Of a stretch of DNA of 47,744 nt, positions 8,249 through 16,954 are shown in pieces. A model generated the notes under the pieces. The model did no database searches. It was not told the origin of the DNA and was given only the letters and a program-made list of their open reading frames with translations. Source of the DNA: Saprospiraceae bacterium (GTDB lineage Bacteria > Bacteroidota > Bacteroidia > Chitinophagales > Saprospiraceae); assembly GCA_028285085.1 (NCBI GenBank), contig JANQQI010000008.1, forward strand, positions 1 through 47,744, in the 5' to 3' direction. Made by a program: the position numbers and the translations under genes. Numbering within the stretch: position 1 is the first letter of the stretch; every line of letters begins with the position of its first letter.

Positions 8249-9709
8249 ATGACCTTGAAATCCTTGCTTTCCGTTACTCTAATTGCCCTGCTCTGCTGGG
8301 CCTGTGAGTCCCCCGCTACGCCAGCAGCATCGGATACCCCAACTGATACTCCACCCGTCGAAGAAACACCACCGGATGATCGCATCCCTCTCCCTTTACA
8401 CGGGTGGTATGCTACCTCGACGGCAAGTGATAGTGATCTGAAAAGCGGCTTTGATCGCGATGCCCAAAGCGCCTGGCTAACCATTCCCGGCGCCGGCCCG
8501 GATGAGGGAGTGATGCTGTATTTTGCGGATAATACTTACCTCGAAAGTATTCAAATTGAAGTGGCGACCGGTCCGGGAATTGCGGCCGTGAAAATGATCG
8601 AAATCTATGCCAACGGTAGTCCCATGGGGATCATCGCACCCGGCGAAACATTTACTTTAGGTGAAAATTATCGAAATATTTATTTACGCATTAATGAAGT
8701 GCAGCGCACGCGTAGCCTGCCTATCAAAGTGGATAACCCTTATTACGATACCTTCTTGCGGCACGAATTTGCCAGAGATTATCAAACTGGATTTGCTAAT
8801 GTGCGCTTGATGGGGCGCGAGGGAGAATACCGGGTTGTACCACCCATTGCTATCGCGGGTCGGGTGCAGGCGACGAGCCGCCTCAATCCCGAGCAAGCCG
8901 CTTACCAGGAAAGCCACCTCTTTGATGCACGGCGGGAATTTGGCTGGGTAGAAGGGGCCGACGGCAATGGGATTGGCGAACAGCTACGCTTTCAATTTGA
9001 CTTGCCAGTGCAGATGACACATTTACAGTTTTGGAACGGTTATCAACGTTCCAATAGCCACTACAAAGCGAATGCACGCCTACAAAATTTCACCTTTGGA
9101 ACCGATGTGGATTCTATGCAAGCGGCTTATCAACTAGCAGATGACCCGCTACCGCAGAAAATTCGCTTAGCGCGGGCCTTGAGCGGCCGAGACTTTGCTT
9201 TGACGATTGCCTCGGCCTATCGAGGGCGGAGTTATCAGGATTTGGCTTTGAGTGAGCTACTATTTTTTGATGAAGACCAGGCCTTTGTGATTGACAGCGA
9301 TTATCCGGAGCAATTGCAGCGACAGATTAAGACGGCCTGTACCGGGACTGTTTTGGGACAATTGCTGGACCGCCGGGTAGCCAATACTTATACCAGCGAG
9401 GCCGGCGCGCGCGAAGATCTGTCGGCAATTATGCGATCCGACGGTACCTTTGTGATGTACACCAAGGCCGTCGATGAACTGGGTACCTCTGCTCAAACCT
9501 TGGCCGATGGGAATTGGGAAATTATTGAAGCAGGACCAGAGTCGGCACGACTACGCGTCTTCGGCAAATACCTCAATTTTAGCGATTTGGAGCTGTACTA
9601 TCAAGGTAAAACGGAAGTAGAGTTGACACGCATTTTCAAAGACGAGATCACGATTAGCGGCAACACGGTACAAGGCAAAAAGTATCTGGATGCGGTCGTT
9701 TTCCGTTAA
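8249..9709 (+). CDS. Lipoprotein with NADase-type glycan-binding (discoidin-like) domain
   Basis: The ATG at 8249 starts a signal peptide (MTLKSLLSVTLIALLCWAC, Cys19) followed by a Pro/Thr linker (TPPVEETPPDD). An upstream in-frame ATG at 8204 only adds a polar tail and is rejected. The middle of the protein, about residues 60-330, holds two jelly-roll-like segments. The second (GRVQATS, then FGWVEGADGNGIGEQLRFQF, then NGYQRSNSHYKANAR) closely resembles the domain known as NADase-type glycan-binding in other bacterial proteins. The C-terminal 120 residues look like a lipocalin-type or META-like beta domain (GTVLGQLLDRRV, FGKYLNF). Likely an outer-membrane or periplasmic lipoprotein that binds carbohydrate; the ligand is unknown. 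It overlaps the next gene by 20 nt, so the two are probably translationally coupled. Confidence 0.85.
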   Translation: MTLKSLLSVTLIALLCWACESPATPAASDTPTDTPPVEETPPDDRIPLPLHGWYATSTASDSDLKSGFDRDAQSAWLTIPGAGPDEGVMLYFADNTYLESIQIEVATGPGIAAVKMIEIYANGSPMGIIAPGETFTLGENYRNIYLRINEVQRTRSLPIKVDNPYYDTFLRHEFARDYQTGFANVRLMGREGEYRVVPPIAIAGRVQATSRLNPEQAAYQESHLFDARREFGWVEGADGNGIGEQLRFQFDLPVQMTHLQFWNGYQRSNSHYKANARLQNFTFGTDVDSMQAAYQLADDPLPQKIRLARALSGRDFALTIASAYRGRSYQDLALSELLFFDEDQAFVIDSDYPEQLQRQIKTACTGTVLGQLLDRRVANTYTSEAGAREDLSAIMRSDGTFVMYTKAVDELGTSAQTLADGNWEIIEAGPESARLRVFGKYLNFSDLELYYQGKTEVELTRIFKDEITISGNTVQGKKYLDAVVFR

Positions 9710-11153
9710 TGGACGTTCGGCTTGGGCTTATGTGCCACTGGGCGCAGCTCTGGTACTAGCATCCTTTAGTTTACGTTTACGGGCTTTATTGCAAACTGAA
9801 TTTGCCAATGGTTGGGACAGTTATTTCTACTTAGTCCAACTCCGCTCGTTGGTTACAGAGGGGCAGATGCATTCGCCTGAGTGGTCCCTGTTTTATCCTT
9901 TGTTGTTGGGGATGCGTTGGGGATGTGGAGATGATCTCCTAGCCTACAAAATTACAGCTGCACTACTTGCTGGTGCTTTGACGGGACTGACTTTTGCGCT
10001 TGCTCTTCGCCTGACTCGGCGGTTAAGTTTGGCGCTGTTGTTAGGCAGTTTTAGTGTTTTTAGCCCACATCTTACCTATTTCACAGCTCAATATCCCAAG
10101 AATCTGCTCGGACTAGTTCTATTTTTTGCCTTCCTTCTGCTGTTAGATCGACGACGTCCGATAACCAGTCTCTTGCTTGGGCTGGCGAATTACTTTGGAC
10201 ATCGTTTGACTTTCGGCCTAACCGTCCTTTTTACTGGATCATTTTTTTTGATCAAAAGAATAAACTGGAAATGGCTTGTACAACTACTAGCTATCGGCGG
10301 ACTACTATTGGGCTTGGCGACTTGGATAGGTGCACTACCAGCTTGGGCAGATATGGAGCGATTCAAAGGGATACTTTCGACAACACCACATTTGGCTGCT
10401 TATAGCTTTATCCGTGATTTTTCGAATCGCTTGACGCCCTTTTGGACTTTTGAAATCATTTGGACGAGTCTCATTTACGTTTTGAGTTTATTTTTTATAA
10501 AAAAGAATAAATATTCCCCTTGGCACTGGAGCCTTTTTGCGATCTGTACGCTGTTGATTTTTCCATTTTTTACGTGGTCATATACCGGCATGGCTTACCG
10601 CTTTTTCATGGTATTTGTCCTGCTGGCCCCTTTGTTAATATTACAACCGCTGTCTGGTAGAACGAATCGCTGGTTATATCTGAGCCTTTCGATTGGACTA
10701 TTGTTGTTGAGTCCATGGTCTAATCAAGCTTACCAGCCTAAGCTGCATGATGCAGACTATGCTCAGTACGCCCTGTTGACCCAAAAAGCCAAAGCGGCCC
10801 TGCTCGGGCACTCTGTTGAACTGATTATTGCACATAATGCCCTGGCGGAGTATTACACCTTCACAACGGGTCAGGATGCGATGCCCTGGCGCCCAGAATA
10901 CGAGATTGCACCCGATCGACTCTGGCGCATCGTGGCCGATGTACGGCGTTCTGAGATGACCCGGTATCTTCATCCCGATGACGAGTTGATTCAGCTCGGT
11001 GTTCGTTATTTTCTGGTACAAGAATCGGCATGGCAGCAACTCATTGCGCGTGCCACGGCCGAGCAAGATGACTATCTCTTGGAGCGTATCTACAGCTGGC
11101 GCAATCCGCATCGCCTTCGTCCAGCATTCTTGCTACGTAAACACAAAAAATAA
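9690..11153 (+). CDS. Polytopic membrane protein, GT-C glycosyltransferase-like
   Basis: The 487-residue protein has about ten hydrophobic segments between residues 15 and 350 and a soluble C-terminal tail of about 130 residues. After the first membrane segment comes a loop with NGWDSYFYL, placed like the acidic catalytic motif in the first extracytoplasmic loop of GT-C enzymes (PMT/ArnT-like). The family would use a lipid-linked sugar donor at the periplasmic face, but I see no signature strong enough to name the substrate. Start ATG 9690 lies inside the end of the lipoprotein gene (20-nt overlap), so both are likely made from one mRNA. A plain transporter or unknown membrane protein is the alternative. 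Confidence 0.8.
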   Translation: MRSFSVNGRSAWAYVPLGAALVLASFSLRLRALLQTEFANGWDSYFYLVQLRSLVTEGQMHSPEWSLFYPLLLGMRWGCGDDLLAYKITAALLAGALTGLTFALALRLTRRLSLALLLGSFSVFSPHLTYFTAQYPKNLLGLVLFFAFLLLLDRRRPITSLLLGLANYFGHRLTFGLTVLFTGSFFLIKRINWKWLVQLLAIGGLLLGLATWIGALPAWADMERFKGILSTTPHLAAYSFIRDFSNRLTPFWTFEIIWTSLIYVLSLFFIKKNKYSPWHWSLFAICTLLIFPFFTWSYTGMAYRFFMVFVLLAPLLILQPLSGRTNRWLYLSLSIGLLLLSPWSNQAYQPKLHDADYAQYALLTQKAKAALLGHSVELIIAHNALAEYYTFTTGQDAMPWRPEYEIAPDRLWRIVADVRRSEMTRYLHPDDELIQLGVRYFLVQESAWQQLIARATAEQDDYLLERIYSWRNPHRLRPAFLLRKHKK

Positions 11154-11216
11154 AGCCATCCCAATCTTTCGATTAGCATGGCCTTCTAGGATTAGCTTCC
11201 TACGGTTTATTTTTTG
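11144..11216. terminator. Probable bidirectional terminator between convergent genes
   Basis: An 11-bp perfect inverted repeat, CAAAAAATAAA (11144-11154) and TTTATTTTTTG (11206-11216), contains the stop codons of both converging genes. Inside it a nested hairpin GCCAT/ATGGC (11155-11182) encloses AATC/GATT. A-tract, stem and T-tract are arranged so that termination could work in both directions. Confidence 0.5.
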
Positions 11217-13345
11217 ATTAAACGTCGAACGGCGTGTTGGTTGTCAATGATCAAATCAATGAAATAAATGCCGGAGGGCAGGGTGTTGACTGCTAGTTGA
11301 TGTTGCTGTTCACCGGCGGCCAAGCGTCCCAATGATGTTTCTTGTATGACTTGTCCTTGCACATTGAGCAACCGGAGGCTAACCTGGGTATTTTGGGGCA
11401 TATCCCAGCTGATCGTTACGGCCTCCTGGCTGGGATTGGGGAAGAGTGTCCATTTGGTTTGCTGCTGTAAATTGTGGGTAGCAACTGGGCGTTCTGCTAA
11501 TCCAACTACTAGCCCTTCGTCGTTTGAACCCAGCCAGAGATCACCATTTTCGGTAGCTTCTAAGCGGATGTGTTGTACAAAGTTGATTGGGATAGCTTCG
11601 ATTGGGATGGTTTGCCAATCATTGCCGTCGTAGATGGCCACCCCGGTTTCCTGGGCAAAGAAAGTGGTACCATCGGATAGTGCACTGACCTGATGAACGC
11701 GGGTATTACTTAAACTGCTATTGCTGGCATTGATGAGTGTCCATTCACCATCGTTGTATTGTGCCACACCCTGCAACGACCAGTTGGGGAGCCAGATCGT
11801 GTTATCAGGGCCAACTTCAAAGCGACCATAAGCGCCTAATAGTGCAGACTCATCTAAATAGCTGGTCCATTCACCATCTTTAAGTCGCCAAACTTCGCTA
11901 ATACCAGTTAGTATCCATAGTGCCTGCTCTTGGTCGATGGCCATGAAGTGCACTTGATCATTTGTGAAGCCAGAATTGCTGGAATTATAATGGATGAATT
12001 CGTTGCCGTCGAAAGTGTAATAGCCGCTGCTAGAGTTCAAATAATATTTTTGACCATCGTAAATGACTTGATTAAAATAAATTGGGATGTTGTTACTGGC
12101 CATAATCGTATGCTGGGTCCATTCGTTACCATCGTAAAGGAATAACCCCTGAGTGGTAGCCGCAGCGATGGGGGAGGGGCCATCAAAATTTAGATCAAAT
12201 ATTTGTGCATAATTGAATGCTTCGAGCTGCGGAATATCAATCTGCTGCCATTCTCCTGCTCGGTAGCGTTGGAGTGATTTACCTTGCGCAACGAGTGGAT
12301 ATACCCAGCCTTCATTATCCGATTTGATGCTAATGATTTGGTTCGAATTGAGGCCAAATTCAGATAGTGACACACTATTCAGAGCACCGCTTTGGCGGTA
12401 GAGTTGATTATCAGCAGTATACCAATGCCTGGCCTCTTGATCGACATAATATCCCTCAATATAAAGCTCAGGATTGTTGGTCAACTCATCCGCTTGTTTT
12501 ACCCAGACTTGATTCTCTAATTTGTAGACCGTTTGATCGGAAGCAACGACGGTCATTTTATCATCGCCATCCTGAAATAGCATTCGGATACTGCTTGGAG
12601 GAGAAGGTGACCATTGTGTGGCATCGGTAGTGCGGTACATTTGTAAGTTTTCACCGTCGTGTACCGCGGCAATGTGTCCGTGATTAATGACCCAAAAGCG
12701 TTCTGAATTATCCACCAGACTGGTCGATTCACCGTAAAAGAACAAATCGGTAGAGTCGGAGAGGTTATGCCAGTCATTTCCATCAAACATATATTGGAAA
12801 AAGCTGGTCGCATAAACGCGATCATCAACCACTTCTAAAGACCAAGTGTGCTGTAGAAATGAATCGGTACTGAGATTATCGTACAACTGCCAGTTGCCAT
12901 TATGTTTGCGAGCAACACCAAACTTGTTACCAATCCAGATATTTTCAGTATCAATTACTTCAAAATCGTAAAGCTCCGCTTCTTCGGGATCGAGATTTAA
13001 TGCTTGAGCGGGATAGAGGATATCTGCCCACTGGCCATCGTCAAATCGAGCAAGGATCATATCGTAAGTACCAATCCAAATGTCACCGTTCGACGCTCTA
13101 CTCAGCGATTGAATGTGACTAGACGGAAGGTTGGTATTATTACGGTTGAAATAGGTAAGCGCCATGCTGATTTTATCCACTCGGATCACTCCTGCGTCCG
13201 TTGCCAACCATAAATGTTGATCAGTTTCTAATAAGTCGTTATACCCCTCGGGGCTTTGGAAAATTTGCCAATCGTCGTATTGTTGTGCGTGGCTGGTGGT
13301 AAGCAGGCCGCCAATTAATGTGATTAGTATAAAAAATGATCTCAT
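11207..13345 (-). CDS. Secreted two-component-propeller protein with T9SS sorting domain
   Basis: A 712-residue protein with signal peptide (MRSFFILITLIGGLLTTSHAQ). The body is made of repeated beta-propeller blades of the regulator-propeller type (HLWLATDAGVIRVD, GDIWIGTYD, NIWIGNKFGVARK, TIWLPNWSLQGVAQYNDGEW). In hybrid two-component sensors such blades form the periplasmic ligand-binding part, but no membrane helix, kinase or DNA-binding domain follows here. Instead the last 80 residues are a type A T9SS sorting domain (WTLFPNPSQEAVTISWD, LLNVQGQVIQ, LPSGIYFIDL, ending RRLIKK). It should be exported through the type IX system and either anchored on the cell surface or released. Ligand unknown. 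It is convergent with the GT-C-like gene and has its own promoter upstream. Confidence 0.93.
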   Translation of the reverse strand: MRSFFILITLIGGLLTTSHAQQYDDWQIFQSPEGYNDLLETDQHLWLATDAGVIRVDKISMALTYFNRNNTNLPSSHIQSLSRASNGDIWIGTYDMILARFDDGQWADILYPAQALNLDPEEAELYDFEVIDTENIWIGNKFGVARKHNGNWQLYDNLSTDSFLQHTWSLEVVDDRVYATSFFQYMFDGNDWHNLSDSTDLFFYGESTSLVDNSERFWVINHGHIAAVHDGENLQMYRTTDATQWSPSPPSSIRMLFQDGDDKMTVVASDQTVYKLENQVWVKQADELTNNPELYIEGYYVDQEARHWYTADNQLYRQSGALNSVSLSEFGLNSNQIISIKSDNEGWVYPLVAQGKSLQRYRAGEWQQIDIPQLEAFNYAQIFDLNFDGPSPIAAATTQGLFLYDGNEWTQHTIMASNNIPIYFNQVIYDGQKYYLNSSSGYYTFDGNEFIHYNSSNSGFTNDQVHFMAIDQEQALWILTGISEVWRLKDGEWTSYLDESALLGAYGRFEVGPDNTIWLPNWSLQGVAQYNDGEWTLINASNSSLSNTRVHQVSALSDGTTFFAQETGVAIYDGNDWQTIPIEAIPINFVQHIRLEATENGDLWLGSNDEGLVVGLAERPVATHNLQQQTKWTLFPNPSQEAVTISWDMPQNTQVSLRLLNVQGQVIQETSLGRLAAGEQQHQLAVNTLPSGIYFIDLIIDNQHAVRRLIKK

Positions 13346-13445
13346 GATGGAAACATTTAATTTTTGTACTCTTTGACAATCTTCATTGATAGGTGAAAAG
13401 TCTGAAATTTTGTCTAAGAATCAATTTTTAAATACGATATGATCA

Positions 13446-13477
13446 CAAATCTAGTTGGAATACCTTCGTAGTGCAAA
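13446..13477 (-). promoter_or_regulatory. Promoter of the propeller gene
   Basis: On the minus strand TTTG (13474-13477) is followed after 20 nt by TAGATTTG (13446-13453), a full match to the Bacteroidota -33/-7 consensus with ideal spacing. The leader would be about 95 nt. Confidence 0.65.
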
Positions 13478-13583
13478 TTAAAGGCGATCTATAAACAAGG
13501 TGTCTAAAAAGCATTTTAATGTCTTTTTAATTGATAAATAATAGTATTTTGAGAATTAAATAAGGATTCTAAAATTGATTTAA

Positions 13584-15083
13584 ATGAAAAATCCTTCCTC
13601 GGATTTGCACGAATTAGTCCACTCGCTGACAAAATCGGAGAAGCGTTATCTAAAGATACAATTTGGCAATCAATCACGAGATTATCATGAACTCTTGGAT
13701 GCCCTCCTCGCTCAGCCCGTTTATGATGAAAAAGAACTTAAGGTTGCCTATGCCGGAGCACCTTTTTTGCGCCACCTTGCCGTCAGTAAGCAATACTTGT
13801 ACGATTTGATTTTAAAAACTTTGGATCGTATCGATTCGGAGCATCTTGAAGCGGCGACATACAAGCAATTAGCTTACGCCCGGCAACTGATCCGGCGTAA
13901 TCTAGCTCACCAAGCCATTCGCCAGTTGCGTAAAGCGCGCCGCACAATTGTTGCCCATGAGTTGTATCCCGCTTGGCTGGATTTACTCAGCTTGGAAAAG
14001 CAGCTACTCAGCACTCAATCCATTTCTAATGCTTGGAAAGTGGATAACCGAACTCGGATTTACGAAGAAGAGCGCGAATGTTTGGCTCGAATGCAAAACA
14101 CGAACGATTATTGGTGGCTCAATACACAGTTGTATCAACTGCAACTGCAGTTTCAAAAAGCCCGCGATGCTAGCCAACGGGAGCAACTTAATACGCTTAT
14201 TCGCGAGCCCTTACTGCAGGATGTCGCGCGAGCCACGACCTTTCGAAGCCGGGTGTATTTTTATCAAGCTCGGGCGACTTATCATTTCACGATGGGAGAG
14301 CCGGAGGCGGCCTATCAGTACAATCATCAATTTCTGGAGCTGCTGGAATCTGACCCGGTTCATTTGCAACGCAACCCGGATCTTTATCTCGGAACGCTCA
14401 ATAATTTTCTGATCGACAGTTTGTTGCTCAAAAAGACGGATGCCCTCCGCGCTGGCCTCGAAAAATTGCGTGCCATTCCATCGCGCTCGGCTTTTAGCAA
14501 GCTCAAACGGATCGAAGCCCGGGTTTTCCGCCAAAGCTATTTGCTTGAAATTAACTGGGCTTTGGCGGAGCGGGATTTTGATCGCGGCCGCCAGCTTATT
14601 CCTTCGCTCCGCGAAGGCCTCGACCGCTTTGGCCGTCAAATGGACAAGGCGCATCGCGTCACTTTCCACTATCTCATTGCCTATCTTTATTTCTGTGCTT
14701 CGGATGGTTCCGAGGCGCTGAATTGGATTAACCTGCTCTTGCGGGACCGCAAAGAAGGCGTTGTGCCGGAAATTTATGCTTTTAATCGCTGGCTCAATGT
14801 CTTGGTGCATTTTGATTTGGGAAATTATGAATTATTGCAATCTTTGCTCCCTAGCACGCGACGGTACTTGCGTAAAAAGCGGCCGCTGTATCGTACCGAG
14901 CAGCAATTATTCCGCTTCTTGCAGCGTGCGATGAATGCGGTCAATACCGCAGCGTTTCGTGAACATTGTCTAGAATTACTGGAGAGCTTGCAAAGCCTTC
15001 GGCAAGATCAGCGGGAACAACGCGTATTTAATTACATCGACCTCCAATATTGGCTCGAACGAAAGATAAACCCAAGCCCTTAG
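13584..15083 (+). CDS. Helical-repeat (TPR-like) cytoplasmic protein, unknown function
   Basis: The 499-residue protein has no signal peptide or membrane segment and is rich in Leu, Arg, Gln and Glu arranged in amphipathic helices throughout (AYARQLIRRNLAHQAIRQL, FYQARATYHFTMGEPEAAYQ), which fits an alpha-solenoid of the TPR kind. The N-terminus (LHELVHSLTKSEKRYLKIQF) is typical of uncharacterised proteins in this lineage. Probably a scaffold or protein-interaction protein. The stop codon lies 3 nt before the bioY start, so the two are likely co-transcribed and translationally linked; no functional link with biotin is evident from the sequence. Confidence 0.85.
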   Translation: MKNPSSDLHELVHSLTKSEKRYLKIQFGNQSRDYHELLDALLAQPVYDEKELKVAYAGAPFLRHLAVSKQYLYDLILKTLDRIDSEHLEAATYKQLAYARQLIRRNLAHQAIRQLRKARRTIVAHELYPAWLDLLSLEKQLLSTQSISNAWKVDNRTRIYEEERECLARMQNTNDYWWLNTQLYQLQLQFQKARDASQREQLNTLIREPLLQDVARATTFRSRVYFYQARATYHFTMGEPEAAYQYNHQFLELLESDPVHLQRNPDLYLGTLNNFLIDSLLLKKTDALRAGLEKLRAIPSRSAFSKLKRIEARVFRQSYLLEINWALAERDFDRGRQLIPSLREGLDRFGRQMDKAHRVTFHYLIAYLYFCASDGSEALNWINLLLRDRKEGVVPEIYAFNRWLNVLVHFDLGNYELLQSLLPSTRRYLRKKRPLYRTEQQLFRFLQRAMNAVNTAAFREHCLELLESLQSLRQDQREQRVFNYIDLQYWLERKINPSP

Positions 15084-15086
15084 GTT

Positions 15087-15641
15087 ATGACAGCTTTTCT
15101 CAGAATTTGTATCGGTGCGCTGGCCATCTCTATGCTGGCCCAAGTGGAGATCGTTTTGCCAATAAGCGAAACGGGCATTCCAATCACCGGACAAACTTTG
15201 GCAGTACTGGCGGTAGGGTTTTTATTTGGTTTTCCCGAAGGCTTGCTCGCTGTTTTATTGTACCTATTACTGGGAGGCATTGGCTTACCGGCTTTTGCAG
15301 GTGGTGCTTCGGGCTGGGCGACGTTCACCGGGAATACTGGCGGATTTTTATACGGTTTTATCCCCGCGGCGGTATTGGCGGGCGGCTTGGCTGACCGTGG
15401 TTGGCGGTCATCATTTCCGAAGCTCCTGCTTGGGATGCTCGTTGGGACCTTAATTATTCTGTTTTGTGGTTGGTTACAACTGGCCTTGATCTTTGACGCG
15501 CAGCGTGCACTAGCTTATGGGGTGACACCTTTCCTGGCAGGTGCGGCGGTTAAAATTGTGTTGGGAGCACTAATCGTTTGGATAGTGGAGAAATACAATT
15601 TAAAATATCCAACCCAAGGAATGAATCAAAAATCCAATTGA
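15087..15641 (+). CDS. bioY: Biotin transporter BioY (S component)
   Basis: BioY is the membrane substrate-binding subunit for biotin, working alone or with the energy-coupling-factor ATPase module. The 184 residues contain about six membrane segments and the family hallmarks: ITGQTLAVLAVGFLFG near the N-terminus, LYLLLGGIGLPAFAGG, and GNTGGFLYGFIPAA in the middle. Length is normal for the family. No ecfA or ecfT genes or biotin synthesis genes are visible nearby, so any ECF module must be elsewhere. The gene follows the helical-repeat gene by 3 nt and appears to depend on its transcription. Confidence 0.93.
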   Translation: MTAFLRICIGALAISMLAQVEIVLPISETGIPITGQTLAVLAVGFLFGFPEGLLAVLLYLLLGGIGLPAFAGGASGWATFTGNTGGFLYGFIPAAVLAGGLADRGWRSSFPKLLLGMLVGTLIILFCGWLQLALIFDAQRALAYGVTPFLAGAAVKIVLGALIVWIVEKYNLKYPTQGMNQKSN

Positions 15642-15849
15642 TTACGTATTGTTTTTTAGTCTAATGTGTTTTTTTATAATAAAAAAATCTAATCCATACG
15701 CCTGGAAAAAACTCAAACCCCTACATAATTACTACATTCGTATCAAAGTAGGTGCCCCATGACGTTCATAATCGCCCGCGATTTTTAGTCAGCGTCCATC
15801 ATCCTAATTATCTTTTGATAATCATTTGTGATCGGAAAAGTGAGATAAC

Positions 15850-16908
15850 ATGCAAGATGCCCTTTTCAAAATAAGAGAAAATCACCGTTACGGTTTTATC
15901 AACAATGCCGGCGAAATTGTGATTGAAGCGCAGTATCTGGAGGCCGAAGAGTTTTATAATGGCTTTTCTTTGGTGCGCTTTAATGATAAGCCCGTCCCGC
16001 TTGATTATTTGGGGCGCCTCTTAATGAAGCGTTTATTCAACCAAGTTGGGCCTTTTGAAGAAGGCTTAGCTCGGGTGCGCTTGGTAAATCTTTGGGGATA
16101 CATTGATCAGCGTGGCAGTCTGGCTATTGAGGTACAGTTTGAGCAGGCAGGTGATTTCAGTGAGGGTTTGGCGGCCGTAGCTGTTGATGGCCACTACGGT
16201 TACATCAACCAACAAGGCCAAATGGTAATCGAACCGACTTTCCAAAGTGCGGGGCCTTTTCGGTCAGGGCTGGCTGCAGTCGCTACCGAGGAAGGCTATG
16301 GTTATATTGACACGGAAGGAAACTGGGCAATTCCACCTCAATTTGCATCCGCTTATCCATTTGAAAAAGAGGTCGCTGCCTTTCGCGAAGATGATTGCTG
16401 GGGATTGATCAATCGTCAAGGCGAAGTGGTAATTCCAGCTCGTTTTACCTGCCTTGAGGATGAGGTGCCCGGGCAATTTTTCGAAGGCTTAGCCTTAGTA
16501 GTTGAGAATGGAAAGTACGGCTATGTCAATAATCAGGGAGAGATGGTTATCAAACCGCTTTTTGATTTTGCTGGAGAATTTTCCGAAGGACTCGCTCTTG
16601 TGGAAATCAATGGTCAGTACGGTTATCTCAGCCCGGATGGTAAATTAGCGATCCTGCCATCTTATGAATTGGCGGGTATTTTTGGTAGCCAGCGTGCACC
16701 GGTACAAATTAATGGCCGCTGGGGCTTTATCGATCCGCAAGGAGAGCTAATCATCGAGCCAATATATCAAGAGGTCTTGCCTTTCAGAAATGGTTTAGCC
16801 TGGGTGGCCCTCGAAGATGGTCTTTGGACCTACATTGATCCCGATGGGCAAGTTGTATGGCAAGAAGCCACCACTCAGGTCAATAGTCTGGAAGAAGTAC
16901 CGAGCTAG
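15850..16908 (+). CDS. WG-repeat protein
   Basis: The 352-residue protein consists almost wholly of WG (KWG) beta repeats of about 35 residues: YGFINNAGEIVIEAQY, WGYIDQRGSLAIEVQF, YGYINQQGQMVIEPTF, YGYIDTEGNWAIPPQF, WGLINRQGEVVIPARF, YGYVNNQGEMVIKPLF, a Ser-Pro variant, WGFIDPQGELIIEPIY and a terminal WTYIDPDG. Nine are recognisable, plus one degenerate copy near residue 50. The protein starts directly with a repeat, so no signal peptide is present and a cytoplasmic location is expected, unlike many WG proteins of Bacteroidota. The family is a protein-binding scaffold; the partner is unknown. It converges with psd. Confidence 0.92.
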   Translation: MQDALFKIRENHRYGFINNAGEIVIEAQYLEAEEFYNGFSLVRFNDKPVPLDYLGRLLMKRLFNQVGPFEEGLARVRLVNLWGYIDQRGSLAIEVQFEQAGDFSEGLAAVAVDGHYGYINQQGQMVIEPTFQSAGPFRSGLAAVATEEGYGYIDTEGNWAIPPQFASAYPFEKEVAAFREDDCWGLINRQGEVVIPARFTCLEDEVPGQFFEGLALVVENGKYGYVNNQGEMVIKPLFDFAGEFSEGLALVEINGQYGYLSPDGKLAILPSYELAGIFGSQRAPVQINGRWGFIDPQGELIIEPIYQEVLPFRNGLAWVALEDGLWTYIDPDGQVVWQEATTQVNSLEEVPS

Positions 16909-16954
16909 AAAGATATCCTTTCTTTCTCAAAATAGGGTTGAATGACTTGCTGGC

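Noticed and set aside
14211-14810. Minus-strand 199-codon frame
   Set aside because: Completely inside the helical-repeat gene on the other strand, with no promoter or recognisable motif.
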